In this document: positions 1 to 5,952 of the stretch, one piece after another
Layout: each line of letters starts with the position of its first letter
How positions within the stretch are numbered: position 1 is the stretch's first letter
Made by a program: the position numbers and the translations under genes
Assembly: GCA_046545815.1 (NCBI GenBank)
Contig: JBKGZA010000175.1
Span: 1 to 6,883 of the forward strand
DNA: 6,883 nt
DNA from: JAGXLC01 sp046545815
GTDB taxonomy: Bacteria; Bacteroidota; Bacteroidia; Bacteroidales; UBA12077
Direction: 5' to 3'
Notes under the pieces: generated by a model
Told to the model about the DNA's origin: nothing
Database searches by the model: none
Seen by the model: only the letters and a program-made list of their open reading frames with translations

Positions 1-43
1 ATAGAAAATATTCTGTTCTGTAACATATACAAAGAGTGGTTTT

Positions 44-772
44 TTATTGGTTGTTTTTCAGTACTTGAGCAGCCGGCGCATCGAGATACCATTCCAAAAC
101 CCCGTGAACGGGAGAAACCAAGGAGGCAGGCAGATTCTGTTCATTATCATCAATTATCTGGCTCAGCACACGAGCTTTTTGACCACCGGTCACCAAAAAT
201 ACTACGTTATGGGCATTATTGATCACTTTGCCGGTCAATGTAATTCGCTTCTGACCGGTTTTCGGATGGGCAGCCACTTCACAAAGTTTTTCAGAATCAA
301 AAAGACGGATTTGATCCGGAAAAACAGAGGCAGTATGGCCGTCATCTCCCATACCCAATACGATCAGATCGAATAAAGGCGATCCATTTTTCGCGGGAAG
401 ATTTTCCTGCAAAAGAGAGGCATACCGGTCGGCCTCGGAATAGGGATCGTATTCTCCCCTTATTCTGTAAACCTGGTCTCCCGGGATACCAACATGACGG
501 AGAAAATGATGACGGGCCATTCCATAGTTGCTTTCCGGATCATCAGGAGGGACGCACCGTTCGTCAACCCAGAAAACCTTAAACCTGCTCCAGGGCATAA
601 GAGAGGCATACTGCTCGCTTAAATGCTTAAACCACTTCAAAGGCGTACTACCCCCGGATATGGCCAGATGGAAATATTCGGAATCATTATTCAGGGCAAG
701 GGCATACATCTTTGCCGCCAATTGCGCAACAGTCTCCTCTACTGAACCGAAAACATGCATATTGGATCTCAT
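44..772 (-). CDS. pgl: 6-phosphogluconolactonase
   Basis: Cytoplasmic enzyme that hydrolyses 6-phosphoglucono-1,5-lactone to 6-phosphogluconate, the second step of the oxidative pentose phosphate pathway. The 242-residue product is the normal length for the DevB/SOL-type family, which shares the NagB fold. Visible family motifs, in order, are ISGGSTP (38-44, phosphate-binding loop), WVDERCVPP (68-76), and GMGDDGHTASVFP (140-152), whose His146 is the expected catalytic residue. VTGGQKA (194-200) lies near the C-terminus. The gene starts 12 nt after the zwf stop, so the two are almost certainly co-transcribed and functionally coupled. I chose the ATG at 772 because GGGA (782-779) sits 6 nt upstream of it. 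A second ATG at 760 (Met5) is possible and would not change the domain. No terminator is visible in the 43 nt left before the window edge. Confidence 0.96.
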   Translation of the reverse strand: MRSNMHVFGSVEETVAQLAAKMYALALNNDSEYFHLAISGGSTPLKWFKHLSEQYASLMPWSRFKVFWVDERCVPPDDPESNYGMARHHFLRHVGIPGDQVYRIRGEYDPYSEADRYASLLQENLPAKNGSPLFDLIVLGMGDDGHTASVFPDQIRLFDSEKLCEVAAHPKTGQKRITLTGKVINNAHNVVFLVTGGQKARVLSQIIDDNEQNLPASLVSPVHGVLEWYLDAPAAQVLKNNQ

Positions 773-784
773 AGATTATCCCGT

Positions 785-2296
785 TTATTGTTCAATACAT
801 TCCTTTCCATCCGACAGATTTTCACAGGGGATCTTCCAATTATAGCCGGTATAAGACTTTAGCAGATCCGCAGCGGCCTCAGGACCCCATGAATGAATGG
901 GATAATGATACAGATTCAGCTCCGGGGAAGCCTTCCATGCTTCCAATATCGGATTGATGTATTCCCAGGTAATTTCAGTAGCATCTCCCCGGGAATATAA
1001 TGTCAGATCTCCGTGCATACAATCGAGCAACAGGCGTTCATAGGCTGATGGCAGTTTTTCCTCTGCAATATCCGAGTAGTGGAAATCCATATTTACATCC
1101 TGCACCTTGAATCCTGCACCCGGAATTTTCAGTCCGAATTTTAAAAGCAGTCCTTCATCGGGCTGGATTCTTATGACCAGTTGATTGGGTGTGCTCTGCT
1201 GATTGTCATTACTACAGAAAATATGATGCGGAGTGGACCTGAACTGAATAACTACCTCTGTAGCCCGCCTTGGCAACCGTTTACCGGTCCTGATAAAAAA
1301 AGGAACATCCTTCCAGCGCCAATTATCAATGTTCAGTTTCATGGCCACGTATGTTTCGGTTCTGGAATCTTTCGAAACACCTTCCTCTTCAAGGTATCCG
1401 GGATGATATGCACCGTTGATCTTTTTTCCGGAATATTGACCTCTAATCACATTTTCCCGAATGTCTTTTTCGTTTAAAGGTTTGAGTGATTGAAACACCT
1501 TCAGCGTTTCGTTTCGAATTGAGGCTGAGGTAGAAAGTGCCGGGGGTTCCATAGCCAGCATCTCAACTATATGAAGCAGATGATTTTGCACCATATCCCT
1601 CAAAGCACCGATTTCATCATAATATCCTGAACGGAGTTCAATGCCTATTTCTTCCGCAGCGGTGATCTGCACATGATCAATATAGTTCCGGTTCCATAAA
1701 GGCTCGAATATGCTGTTTGAAAACCGGGTAACCATGATATTTTGTACCGTTTCCTTTCCCAGGTAATGATCGATCCGGTAGATTTGGTCCTCAGCAAAAT
1801 AATCCAGCAATTCCCTGTTCAGATCCTTCGCACTTTGCAGATCATAACCGAAAGGTTTCTCCACAATCACGCGCTTCCAGCCGGTATGTTCCCGGTTATC
1901 CCTGCTAAGACTGTGATGATAAAGCGCCTTCGCAATGGTGGGATATAAACCGGGAGGTGTAGCCAGATAAAAAATATAGTTCCCTGGAATATCCAATTTT
2001 TTCGTCAGCTCCAGCAACCGATCCTTTAATCCGCTGTAGGATTCAACGTCTTTGGTATTAACAGGAACATAGAATATCTGTTTTAAAAACGCTTTATCTG
2101 TAATATTTGATTCGCTTTTCAGATGGTCACGAAAAGATTCATCGCTGAACGCCTTCCTTCCCGTACCCAAAATGGCGAACCCTTCGGGCAGGAGGTTTTG
2201 TTTAAACAACTCGTAAATCGACGGAATCAGCTTCCGCCTGGTAAGATCCCCGGAAGCTCCGAATATGGTTAAGATATGATTGTCTGGTAGATTCAT
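785..2296 (-). CDS. zwf: glucose-6-phosphate 1-dehydrogenase
   Basis: Oxidises glucose 6-phosphate to 6-phosphogluconolactone with reduction of NADP+ (or NAD+). It is the entry enzyme of the oxidative pentose phosphate pathway and a main NADPH source. The 503-residue product is full length for the family. It has the N-terminal Rossmann loop GASGDLTRRK (13-22), the EKPFG motif (146-150), and the signature RIDHYLGKE (174-182), in which Asp176 and His177 are the conserved active-site pair. The catalytic-base His is in QNHLL (His239), and the substrate-domain motif FFIRTGKRLP covers 333-342. Nothing is missing. The start ATG has no clear Shine-Dalgarno, which is common in Bacteroidota. It lies about 28 nt inside a TAnnTTTG box. 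pgl follows immediately. gnd, which often accompanies these genes in Bacteroides, is not upstream, and the other side lies outside the window. Confidence 0.97.
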   Translation of the reverse strand: MNLPDNHILTIFGASGDLTRRKLIPSIYELFKQNLLPEGFAILGTGRKAFSDESFRDHLKSESNITDKAFLKQIFYVPVNTKDVESYSGLKDRLLELTKKLDIPGNYIFYLATPPGLYPTIAKALYHHSLSRDNREHTGWKRVIVEKPFGYDLQSAKDLNRELLDYFAEDQIYRIDHYLGKETVQNIMVTRFSNSIFEPLWNRNYIDHVQITAAEEIGIELRSGYYDEIGALRDMVQNHLLHIVEMLAMEPPALSTSASIRNETLKVFQSLKPLNEKDIRENVIRGQYSGKKINGAYHPGYLEEEGVSKDSRTETYVAMKLNIDNWRWKDVPFFIRTGKRLPRRATEVVIQFRSTPHHIFCSNDNQQSTPNQLVIRIQPDEGLLLKFGLKIPGAGFKVQDVNMDFHYSDIAEEKLPSAYERLLLDCMHGDLTLYSRGDATEITWEYINPILEAWKASPELNLYHYPIHSWGPEAAADLLKSYTGYNWKIPCENLSDGKECIEQ

Positions 2297-2324
2297 TGTT
2301 AAGGATTCATAAAAAATATTTATA

Positions 2325-2332
2325 CAAAATTA
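2325..2332 (-). promoter_or_regulatory. putative zwf-pgl promoter, -7 box
   Basis: On the minus strand this reads TAATTTTG, an exact match to the Bacteroidota -7 consensus TAnnTTTG. It ends 28 nt before the zwf ATG, which would give a short leader of about 20 nt. I do not see a convincing TTTG -33 element at the usual 19-21 nt spacing. The call therefore rests on the -7 match and its position. A lacking -33 box would fit a promoter that needs an activator. Confidence 0.5.
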
Positions 2333-2334
2333 AG

Positions 2335-2348
2335 AAATGATATCATTT
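2335..2348. promoter_or_regulatory. 14-bp perfect palindrome beside the zwf -7 box
   Basis: AAATGATATCATTT is its own reverse complement over all 14 bases. It starts 2 nt upstream of the putative zwf -7 box, so it falls in the -33/-7 spacer, where a dimeric regulator would block or assist RNA polymerase. With one extra T the symmetry extends to AGAAA/TTTTCT. A 14-bp palindrome is expected about once in several kb by chance, so the position is what makes it notable. No regulator gene is in the window to pair with it. Confidence 0.4.
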
Positions 2349-2527
2349 TCTCTCGGCATAACTGATTTTTTGACCAATTGTTCATTCTTACCTAGATTAT
2401 TCCTACCGTAGCTTTAAACAAATTTTCAAATTAAATTGCAACGAAAAGCCAGGTTTTTCAATAGCGACAGAATTATTTGAGAATAATCCGGGCTAAATAC
2501 AAATAAACCGCATTTTCATTTTCTTCG

Positions 2528-2554
2528 GTCAATTTGTACTTTTGGCAAATTGAC
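2528..2554. promoter_or_regulatory. 9-9-9 inverted repeat around the -7 box: candidate operator
   Basis: GTCAATTTG (2528-2536) and CAAATTGAC (2546-2554) are perfect inverted 9-mers separated by exactly 9 nt. The spacer (2537-2545) contains the whole TACTTTTG -7 box, so the arms flank the site RNA polymerase must melt. This layout suits a repressor operator. Alternatively, since transcription should start near 2550, the DNA symmetry might have no RNA role at all. The cognate regulator is unknown. Confidence 0.42.
2537..2544 (+). promoter_or_regulatory. putative promoter -7 box for the 2574-4106 operon
   Basis: TACTTTTG matches the Bacteroidota consensus TAnnTTTG exactly and lies 29 nt before the ATG at 2574, giving a predicted leader of roughly 20-25 nt. 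The -33 region (about 2512-2517) reads TTTTC rather than TTTG, so it is only a partial match. The position also argues against the upstream TTG codon at 2550 being the start, because that codon would lie at or before the transcription start. Confidence 0.6.
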
Positions 2555-2573
2555 AAATAGAAAAATTCAAGCT

Positions 2574-3398
2574 ATGAAGACTTTTCCCCCATTTAACCAT
2601 TGGCAGAGAACAGGTTTGTTATTCCTTTTGATCCTGTTTGTAAATTATGTTCCATCGTCAGGGCAAAATGAGCAGGGGCAGAAAGTTACACTGAAGGTCA
2701 TGACTTATAATATCCTGCATGGGGCTACGGTTAAAAACGATTTTAATCTGGATACGATTGCGTCGGTGATCAACAAAGCCGATCCGGATCTGGTAGCCCT
2801 TCAGGAAGTGGATTTCAGAACCGGAAGGGTACACCAAATGGATTTGGCTCTGGAAATGGCCAAACGTACGGACTTGACTCCATTTTTCGGAAAAGCCATG
2901 GATTATGACGGAGGGGCTTATGGAGAAGCCATCCTTTCCAGGTTCCCTGCAGAATCCATGGAATTGCATCATCTGGATTATAGTGAAGGTCATGAACCCA
3001 GGGCAGCGCTTCAGGTGGAGATCGAACCGGGTAACGCCGAACGGTTTTATTTTATCGGCACCCATCTGGATCATACCGAAGATCCTGCGGATCGTATCGC
3101 TCAGGCTAAAAACCTTAACCATATTTTATCTGAGCTGGACAAACCTGCCATTCTTGCCGGTGATCTGAATGCCATACCAGGGAGCCGGCCCATTGACATT
3201 TTACTGGAACAATGGACCATGACTGCGGACACTCCGTCCGAACCAACCTACCCATCCGGTTCTCCAGAAAGAAAACTGGATTATATCATGTATCATCCTG
3301 AGGATCGATGGGAAGTGGTTCACAGGAAAGTCATCGAAGAGAAAGTGGCTTCGGATCACAGGCCCTATGTGGTAACTTTGAAGTTAATGCCCAATTGA
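2574..3398 (+). CDS. secreted endonuclease/exonuclease/phosphatase-family hydrolase
   Basis: A metal-dependent phosphoester hydrolase of the EEP (DNase I-like) fold, PF03372. The 274-residue product begins with a signal peptide: a hydrophobic stretch at about 14-26, with a likely cleavage after the VPSSG region near 30, so it should act in the periplasm or outside the cell. All core EEP motifs are present: MTYNILHG (43-50, Asn46), ALQEVD (75-80, Glu78, metal ligand), IGTHLDH (161-167, His164), AGDLNAIPG (195-203, Asp197 and Asn199), LDYIMY (235-240, Asp236) and SDHRP (260-264, Asp261-His262). The full set argues for an active enzyme. The substrate (nucleic acid, phospholipid or sugar phosphate) cannot be told from the sequence. 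I chose the ATG at 2574 over an in-frame TTG at 2550 because the TTG sits on the expected transcription start. A DUF1080 gene follows 42 nt downstream on the same strand. Confidence 0.93.
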   Translation: MKTFPPFNHWQRTGLLFLLILFVNYVPSSGQNEQGQKVTLKVMTYNILHGATVKNDFNLDTIASVINKADPDLVALQEVDFRTGRVHQMDLALEMAKRTDLTPFFGKAMDYDGGAYGEAILSRFPAESMELHHLDYSEGHEPRAALQVEIEPGNAERFYFIGTHLDHTEDPADRIAQAKNLNHILSELDKPAILAGDLNAIPGSRPIDILLEQWTMTADTPSEPTYPSGSPERKLDYIMYHPEDRWEVVHRKVIEEKVASDHRPYVVTLKLMPN

Positions 3399-3427
3399 TG
3401 GATATAATTTTTTACATTAACTTTACT

Positions 3428-3433
3428 AAAGGA
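3428..3433 (+). promoter_or_regulatory. Shine-Dalgarno that fixes the GTG start at 3441
   Basis: AAAGGA lies 7 nt before the GTG codon at 3441. It is the clearest ribosome binding site in the window. It supports the GTG start, which is also needed to include the signal peptide, since no ATG codes in this frame upstream of the mature domain. Confidence 0.6.
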
Positions 3434-3440
3434 TAAAACC

Positions 3441-4106
3441 GTGAAAAAACAACATATTGTATTAACCTCATTGCTGCTATCATTTTTCTTACTGGCATTT
3501 ACCGGTGAAGATGACTGGAAATCATTGTTTAACGGCAAAGACCTCGACGGCTGGGTTCAGAAAAACGGTTGGGCCACCTATCGTGTGGAAGATGGAATGA
3601 TTATCGGAAGAACAGCCAGGCTATCTCCCAATTCCTTTTTGTGTACCACAGAAGAATACGGGGATTTCGAATTGGTCTTTGAAGTGAAATTGTTGGATAA
3701 TGAATTGAATTCGGGGGTACAAATTCGCTCAAAAACTAGCGAAGCAGGACTATTTGAAAAATCCGGACGGGTGAACGGGCCGCAGGTTGAAATTGAAGCC
3801 AGCGGGGATGATGGAGCAGAAGCCGGCTATTTGTATGCAGAAGCTGCCGGTGGCTGGATGACCCCGGACGACAAACGCGTTCCACACAAAACTTTTAAGG
3901 ACGGGGAATGGAACAAGTACCGCGTGGTTGCAAAGGGCCCCAGGATCCAGGTTTGGATCAACGGCAAAAAAATATCGGATCTGGTAGATGAAGATATATA
4001 TGAATCCCATCCGAAAGGTTTCATCGGTTTGCAGGTTCATAGCGTTGGATTCGGAGGACCTTATGAAGTAGCCTGGCGGAATATCGAGATCAGGGAACTG
4101 GATTAA
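3441..4106 (+). CDS. exported DUF1080 / 3-keto-disaccharide hydrolase-domain protein
   Basis: A 221-residue single-domain protein of the PF06439 family (concanavalin-like jelly roll, known as DUF1080 or 3-keto-disaccharide hydrolase). Members are common in Bacteroidota and Planctomycetota. Characterised relatives cleave 3-keto-glycosides, and others may only bind sugar. An N-terminal signal peptide is visible (basic KK, hydrophobic 6-20, probable cleavage near residues 20-22). There is no cysteine lipobox, so it is probably periplasmic. Family motifs are LFNGKDLDGW (29-38), the NSGVQIRS strand (90-97), GPQVEIE (114-120), EWNKYRV (156-162), the strand IQVWINGKKISD (169-180) and GFIGLQVH (193-200), ending in WRNIEIREL. 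Its length matches that of a lone domain. It starts with GTG behind a strong AAAGGA. The 42-nt gap to the upstream hydrolase gene and the lack of a full TAnnTTTG box between them suggest one transcript. The exact substrate is not visible. Confidence 0.92.
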   Translation: MKKQHIVLTSLLLSFFLLAFTGEDDWKSLFNGKDLDGWVQKNGWATYRVEDGMIIGRTARLSPNSFLCTTEEYGDFELVFEVKLLDNELNSGVQIRSKTSEAGLFEKSGRVNGPQVEIEASGDDGAEAGYLYAEAAGGWMTPDDKRVPHKTFKDGEWNKYRVVAKGPRIQVWINGKKISDLVDEDIYESHPKGFIGLQVHSVGFGGPYEVAWRNIEIRELD

Positions 4107-4142
4107 AGTAACTTTGCCCGTATAAACATACTTTGTAAGGTC

Positions 4143-4160
4143 TATCCGAAAATTCGGGTA
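4143..4160 (+). terminator. weak hairpin after the DUF1080 gene, possible terminator
   Basis: The arms TATCCGA (4143-4149) and TCGGGTA (4154-4160) pair over 7 bp, including one T-G pair, around an AAAT loop. A run of seven T begins at 4173, 12 nt after the stem, which is too far for a classic intrinsic terminator. The site is where one would be expected, at the end of the plus-strand operon and facing convergent genes. Confidence 0.25.
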
Positions 4161-4165
4161 AAATT

Positions 4166-4349
4166 TCATCTATTTTTTTCAATTTCCTCATCGCTTTTTA
4201 CTATAGAGCATTCACGTTTAAAATTGTATGGCTCACCCTTTTCTTGTACTTTAATCGCATCTCCAGGAACTTCGTAAGCAATCCAGACGAAGCCTCAGGG
4301 TCAACATAATCAATGAAAAAAGCAGGATGAAGATCACTGAAACACCCAT
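4166..4349 (-). pseudogene. frameshifted remnant of a small, probably membrane-anchored protein
   Basis: No intact ORF explains this stretch, yet two frames look coding. From 4294 down to a TGA at 4166-4168 the frame encodes 42 residues, GFVWIAYEVPGDAIK followed by a charged tail ending SDEEIEKNR. This is typical of a protein C-terminus. Upstream, a second frame from an ATG at 4349 encodes a strongly hydrophobic helix (VSVIFILLFSLIML), but after the break it runs into an unlikely Arg-rich end. Skipping one base at 4295 joins the two into a protein of about 60 residues with one membrane helix. Alternatively, a third frame reading FIDYVDPE joins the tail if one G was lost from a GAGGGC sequence. 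Both routes imply a single-base lesion at about 4292-4296. I do not recognise the family. A sequencing error could produce the same picture. Confidence 0.35.
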
Positions 4350-4394
4350 GTATGAATATCTTTTTATACTGGACTCACCCTTTTCAGAGTGAAC

Positions 4395-5888
4395 TCATCT
4401 TTTACCATCTAAATATAATTCTTCCTTAAAAGGCATCTTTATTCTTTCTTCAATCCATTTATTATCGATCTTGATATTCAAATGATCATGCTGCACCGGA
4501 AAACCGGGATAAGCATCCAACCCTTTTTTATAAAAGGAAATAGCTTCTTTCCTTTGATTTCTGAGATCTTTTATGTGACCCATCCATACAAATGATGCAA
4601 AGCATGCAGGAAAACCACTGTCGGTAGCTTTAGTAAATGAATTATAGGCTTCATCATTATAGCCTTTGGTAAAAAGTTTGACTCCAAGGGTAAACCAGAT
4701 TTTCATATCAGTCATTCCGGTTTCGAGGGCTTTATGATAGCAAGACAAAACCTTCCGGGGACTTCCACCTTCATAAGGAAGAGCTTCGATTTCTTCAGTT
4801 AGCTCATTTGCTCTGGCATGTTTTTCAATAATCAGTGAATCCGATTTCTGAAGCTGAAAATCGGTCGATTGAAATTTACTGCTCAGCCACGTATCAATAA
4901 TGGCAAATACATCATACTTCTTGTATTGATGGACTTCTTCTTTGATGCTCCTAAAAGTTACTTTATCAGATCCGCGGTTTTTTAATTTTGTATAAGTTTC
5001 TTTTGCTTTAACCATGGGCATAGAAGCATCATCTTCCCCAACACATATTAATACTGGGATATTTGCATACAAGAGATTAGGAACAGGTTCATAAAAAGCA
5101 ACTTCTCTGTTAATGTAAAAAGATTCCCACATGGCGAAACTGAACCCGAAAGGATTTGAATGTTTATATTCATTTTCAAATTGTTCTTCATCCATGTTTG
5201 ACAAATCTTCCTGAAGCTGGCACAATTGGCTGAATTCTGCTTTTATCTGTTTGTCAGTCCAATCTTTAAGCCGCCGTAAAACATCTGTCATATAAAAATT
5301 CTCAATTTCCGGGTTGTTACAGTTACAGGTAAGATCAGCGGAACCTAACAAAATACAGGCATGTGGCTTACTTTTCAGGATACCAAGCACTTTTGAAGCA
5401 ACAATACTTCCTTCACTATATCCGACAATTACCAAGTCTTTTTCATCCTTTAACAATCCCCTCCTTTTTAATTCACCAATGTAGCATTTGATGTCGAGTG
5501 CCAGGTCAGAAAAATTTGGCCGTGGAATTTTTGTCGGACAAATAAAACTCCGTTTGGCCATAGTTGCAATTGGATAGCCTTTGCTTGACATAATATCAAT
5601 AAAACGATGGTAGAAATTGTGTTTCTCCTTAAATATTTTACCCTCGTCGGTCCAAAATGCACCTATATTGCCTTTTTCATCGTAAGGAGTGCTGCCATTT
5701 ATAAAAAGAATCATTTTTTTATCATGGCTTTCCCTGTTCATTACTCGTGCCGGCAACTCAAGACCATCGTATGTTTTAACTGTGAAAGTCAATGTATCAA
5801 AGGATGCTTTTATGTTTTCACCCGATAATTCATTGGTACATACAGAATGAATAACAATTACCCATACAATCCATTTGAATGTTTTCAT
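4395..5888 (-). CDS. exported alpha/beta hydrolase with TPR-like C-terminal tail
   Basis: A 497-residue protein in two parts. An N-terminal signal peptide (hydrophobic 6-16) leads into an alpha/beta-hydrolase domain (about 35-335). The oxyanion region is FINGSTPYD (62-70), the nucleophile elbow is GYSEGS (156-161, Ser158), the acid is in VGEDDASMP (283-291, Asp286 or Asp287), and the His is in EVHQY (His320). The triad is complete and correctly ordered, so I expect esterase, peptidase or thioesterase-like activity of unknown substrate. The cap between the elbow and the acid holds an acidic helical segment (about 195-265). Residues 377-465 form three helix-pair repeats of TPR type, with Ala/Gly/Tyr at the usual positions (for example YHKALETG, EAYNSFTKATDSG, EAISFYKKGLDAYPG), probably for protein contact. 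It is much more AT-rich than its neighbours. There is no clear promoter box or Shine-Dalgarno. Cys17 is not in a good lipobox, so export by signal peptidase I is more likely. Confidence 0.87.
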   Translation of the reverse strand: MKTFKWIVWVIVIHSVCTNELSGENIKASFDTLTFTVKTYDGLELPARVMNRESHDKKMILFINGSTPYDEKGNIGAFWTDEGKIFKEKHNFYHRFIDIMSSKGYPIATMAKRSFICPTKIPRPNFSDLALDIKCYIGELKRRGLLKDEKDLVIVGYSEGSIVASKVLGILKSKPHACILLGSADLTCNCNNPEIENFYMTDVLRRLKDWTDKQIKAEFSQLCQLQEDLSNMDEEQFENEYKHSNPFGFSFAMWESFYINREVAFYEPVPNLLYANIPVLICVGEDDASMPMVKAKETYTKLKNRGSDKVTFRSIKEEVHQYKKYDVFAIIDTWLSSKFQSTDFQLQKSDSLIIEKHARANELTEEIEALPYEGGSPRKVLSCYHKALETGMTDMKIWFTLGVKLFTKGYNDEAYNSFTKATDSGFPACFASFVWMGHIKDLRNQRKEAISFYKKGLDAYPGFPVQHDHLNIKIDNKWIEERIKMPFKEELYLDGKR

Positions 5889-5952
5889 CAGTTACAATCC
5901 ATTTAAATTTGTTATACCGTTTCTTTATACGACGCTCTGACAGAATAATAAG

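Noticed and set aside
2550..2573. In-frame TTG start for the endonuclease/exonuclease/phosphatase gene, 8 codons upstream of the ATG
   Set aside because: It lies only 6 nt after the -7 box, at the expected transcription start, and would put polar residues before a normal signal peptide. The ATG at 2574 is better.
2658..3122. Minus-strand open frame of 154 codons inside the phosphoesterase gene
   Set aside because: It is the shadow of a gene with a full set of EEP motifs and shows no recognisable domain of its own.
4109..4116. TAACTTTG, an exact match to the -7 promoter consensus on the plus strand
   Set aside because: It has no TTTG at -33 spacing and no plus-strand gene downstream before the convergent hydrolase. 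It is most likely chance just past a stop codon.
3750..4169. Minus-strand open frame of 139 codons overlapping the DUF1080 gene
   Set aside because: Its sequence is antisense to conserved DUF1080 motifs. The coding-like remnant ending at 4166 is in another frame.
5836..5840. Cys17 of the hydrolase as a lipoprotein attachment site
   Set aside because: The preceding residues (His-Ser-Val) do not make a normal lipobox, so I treat the N-terminus as an ordinary signal peptide.
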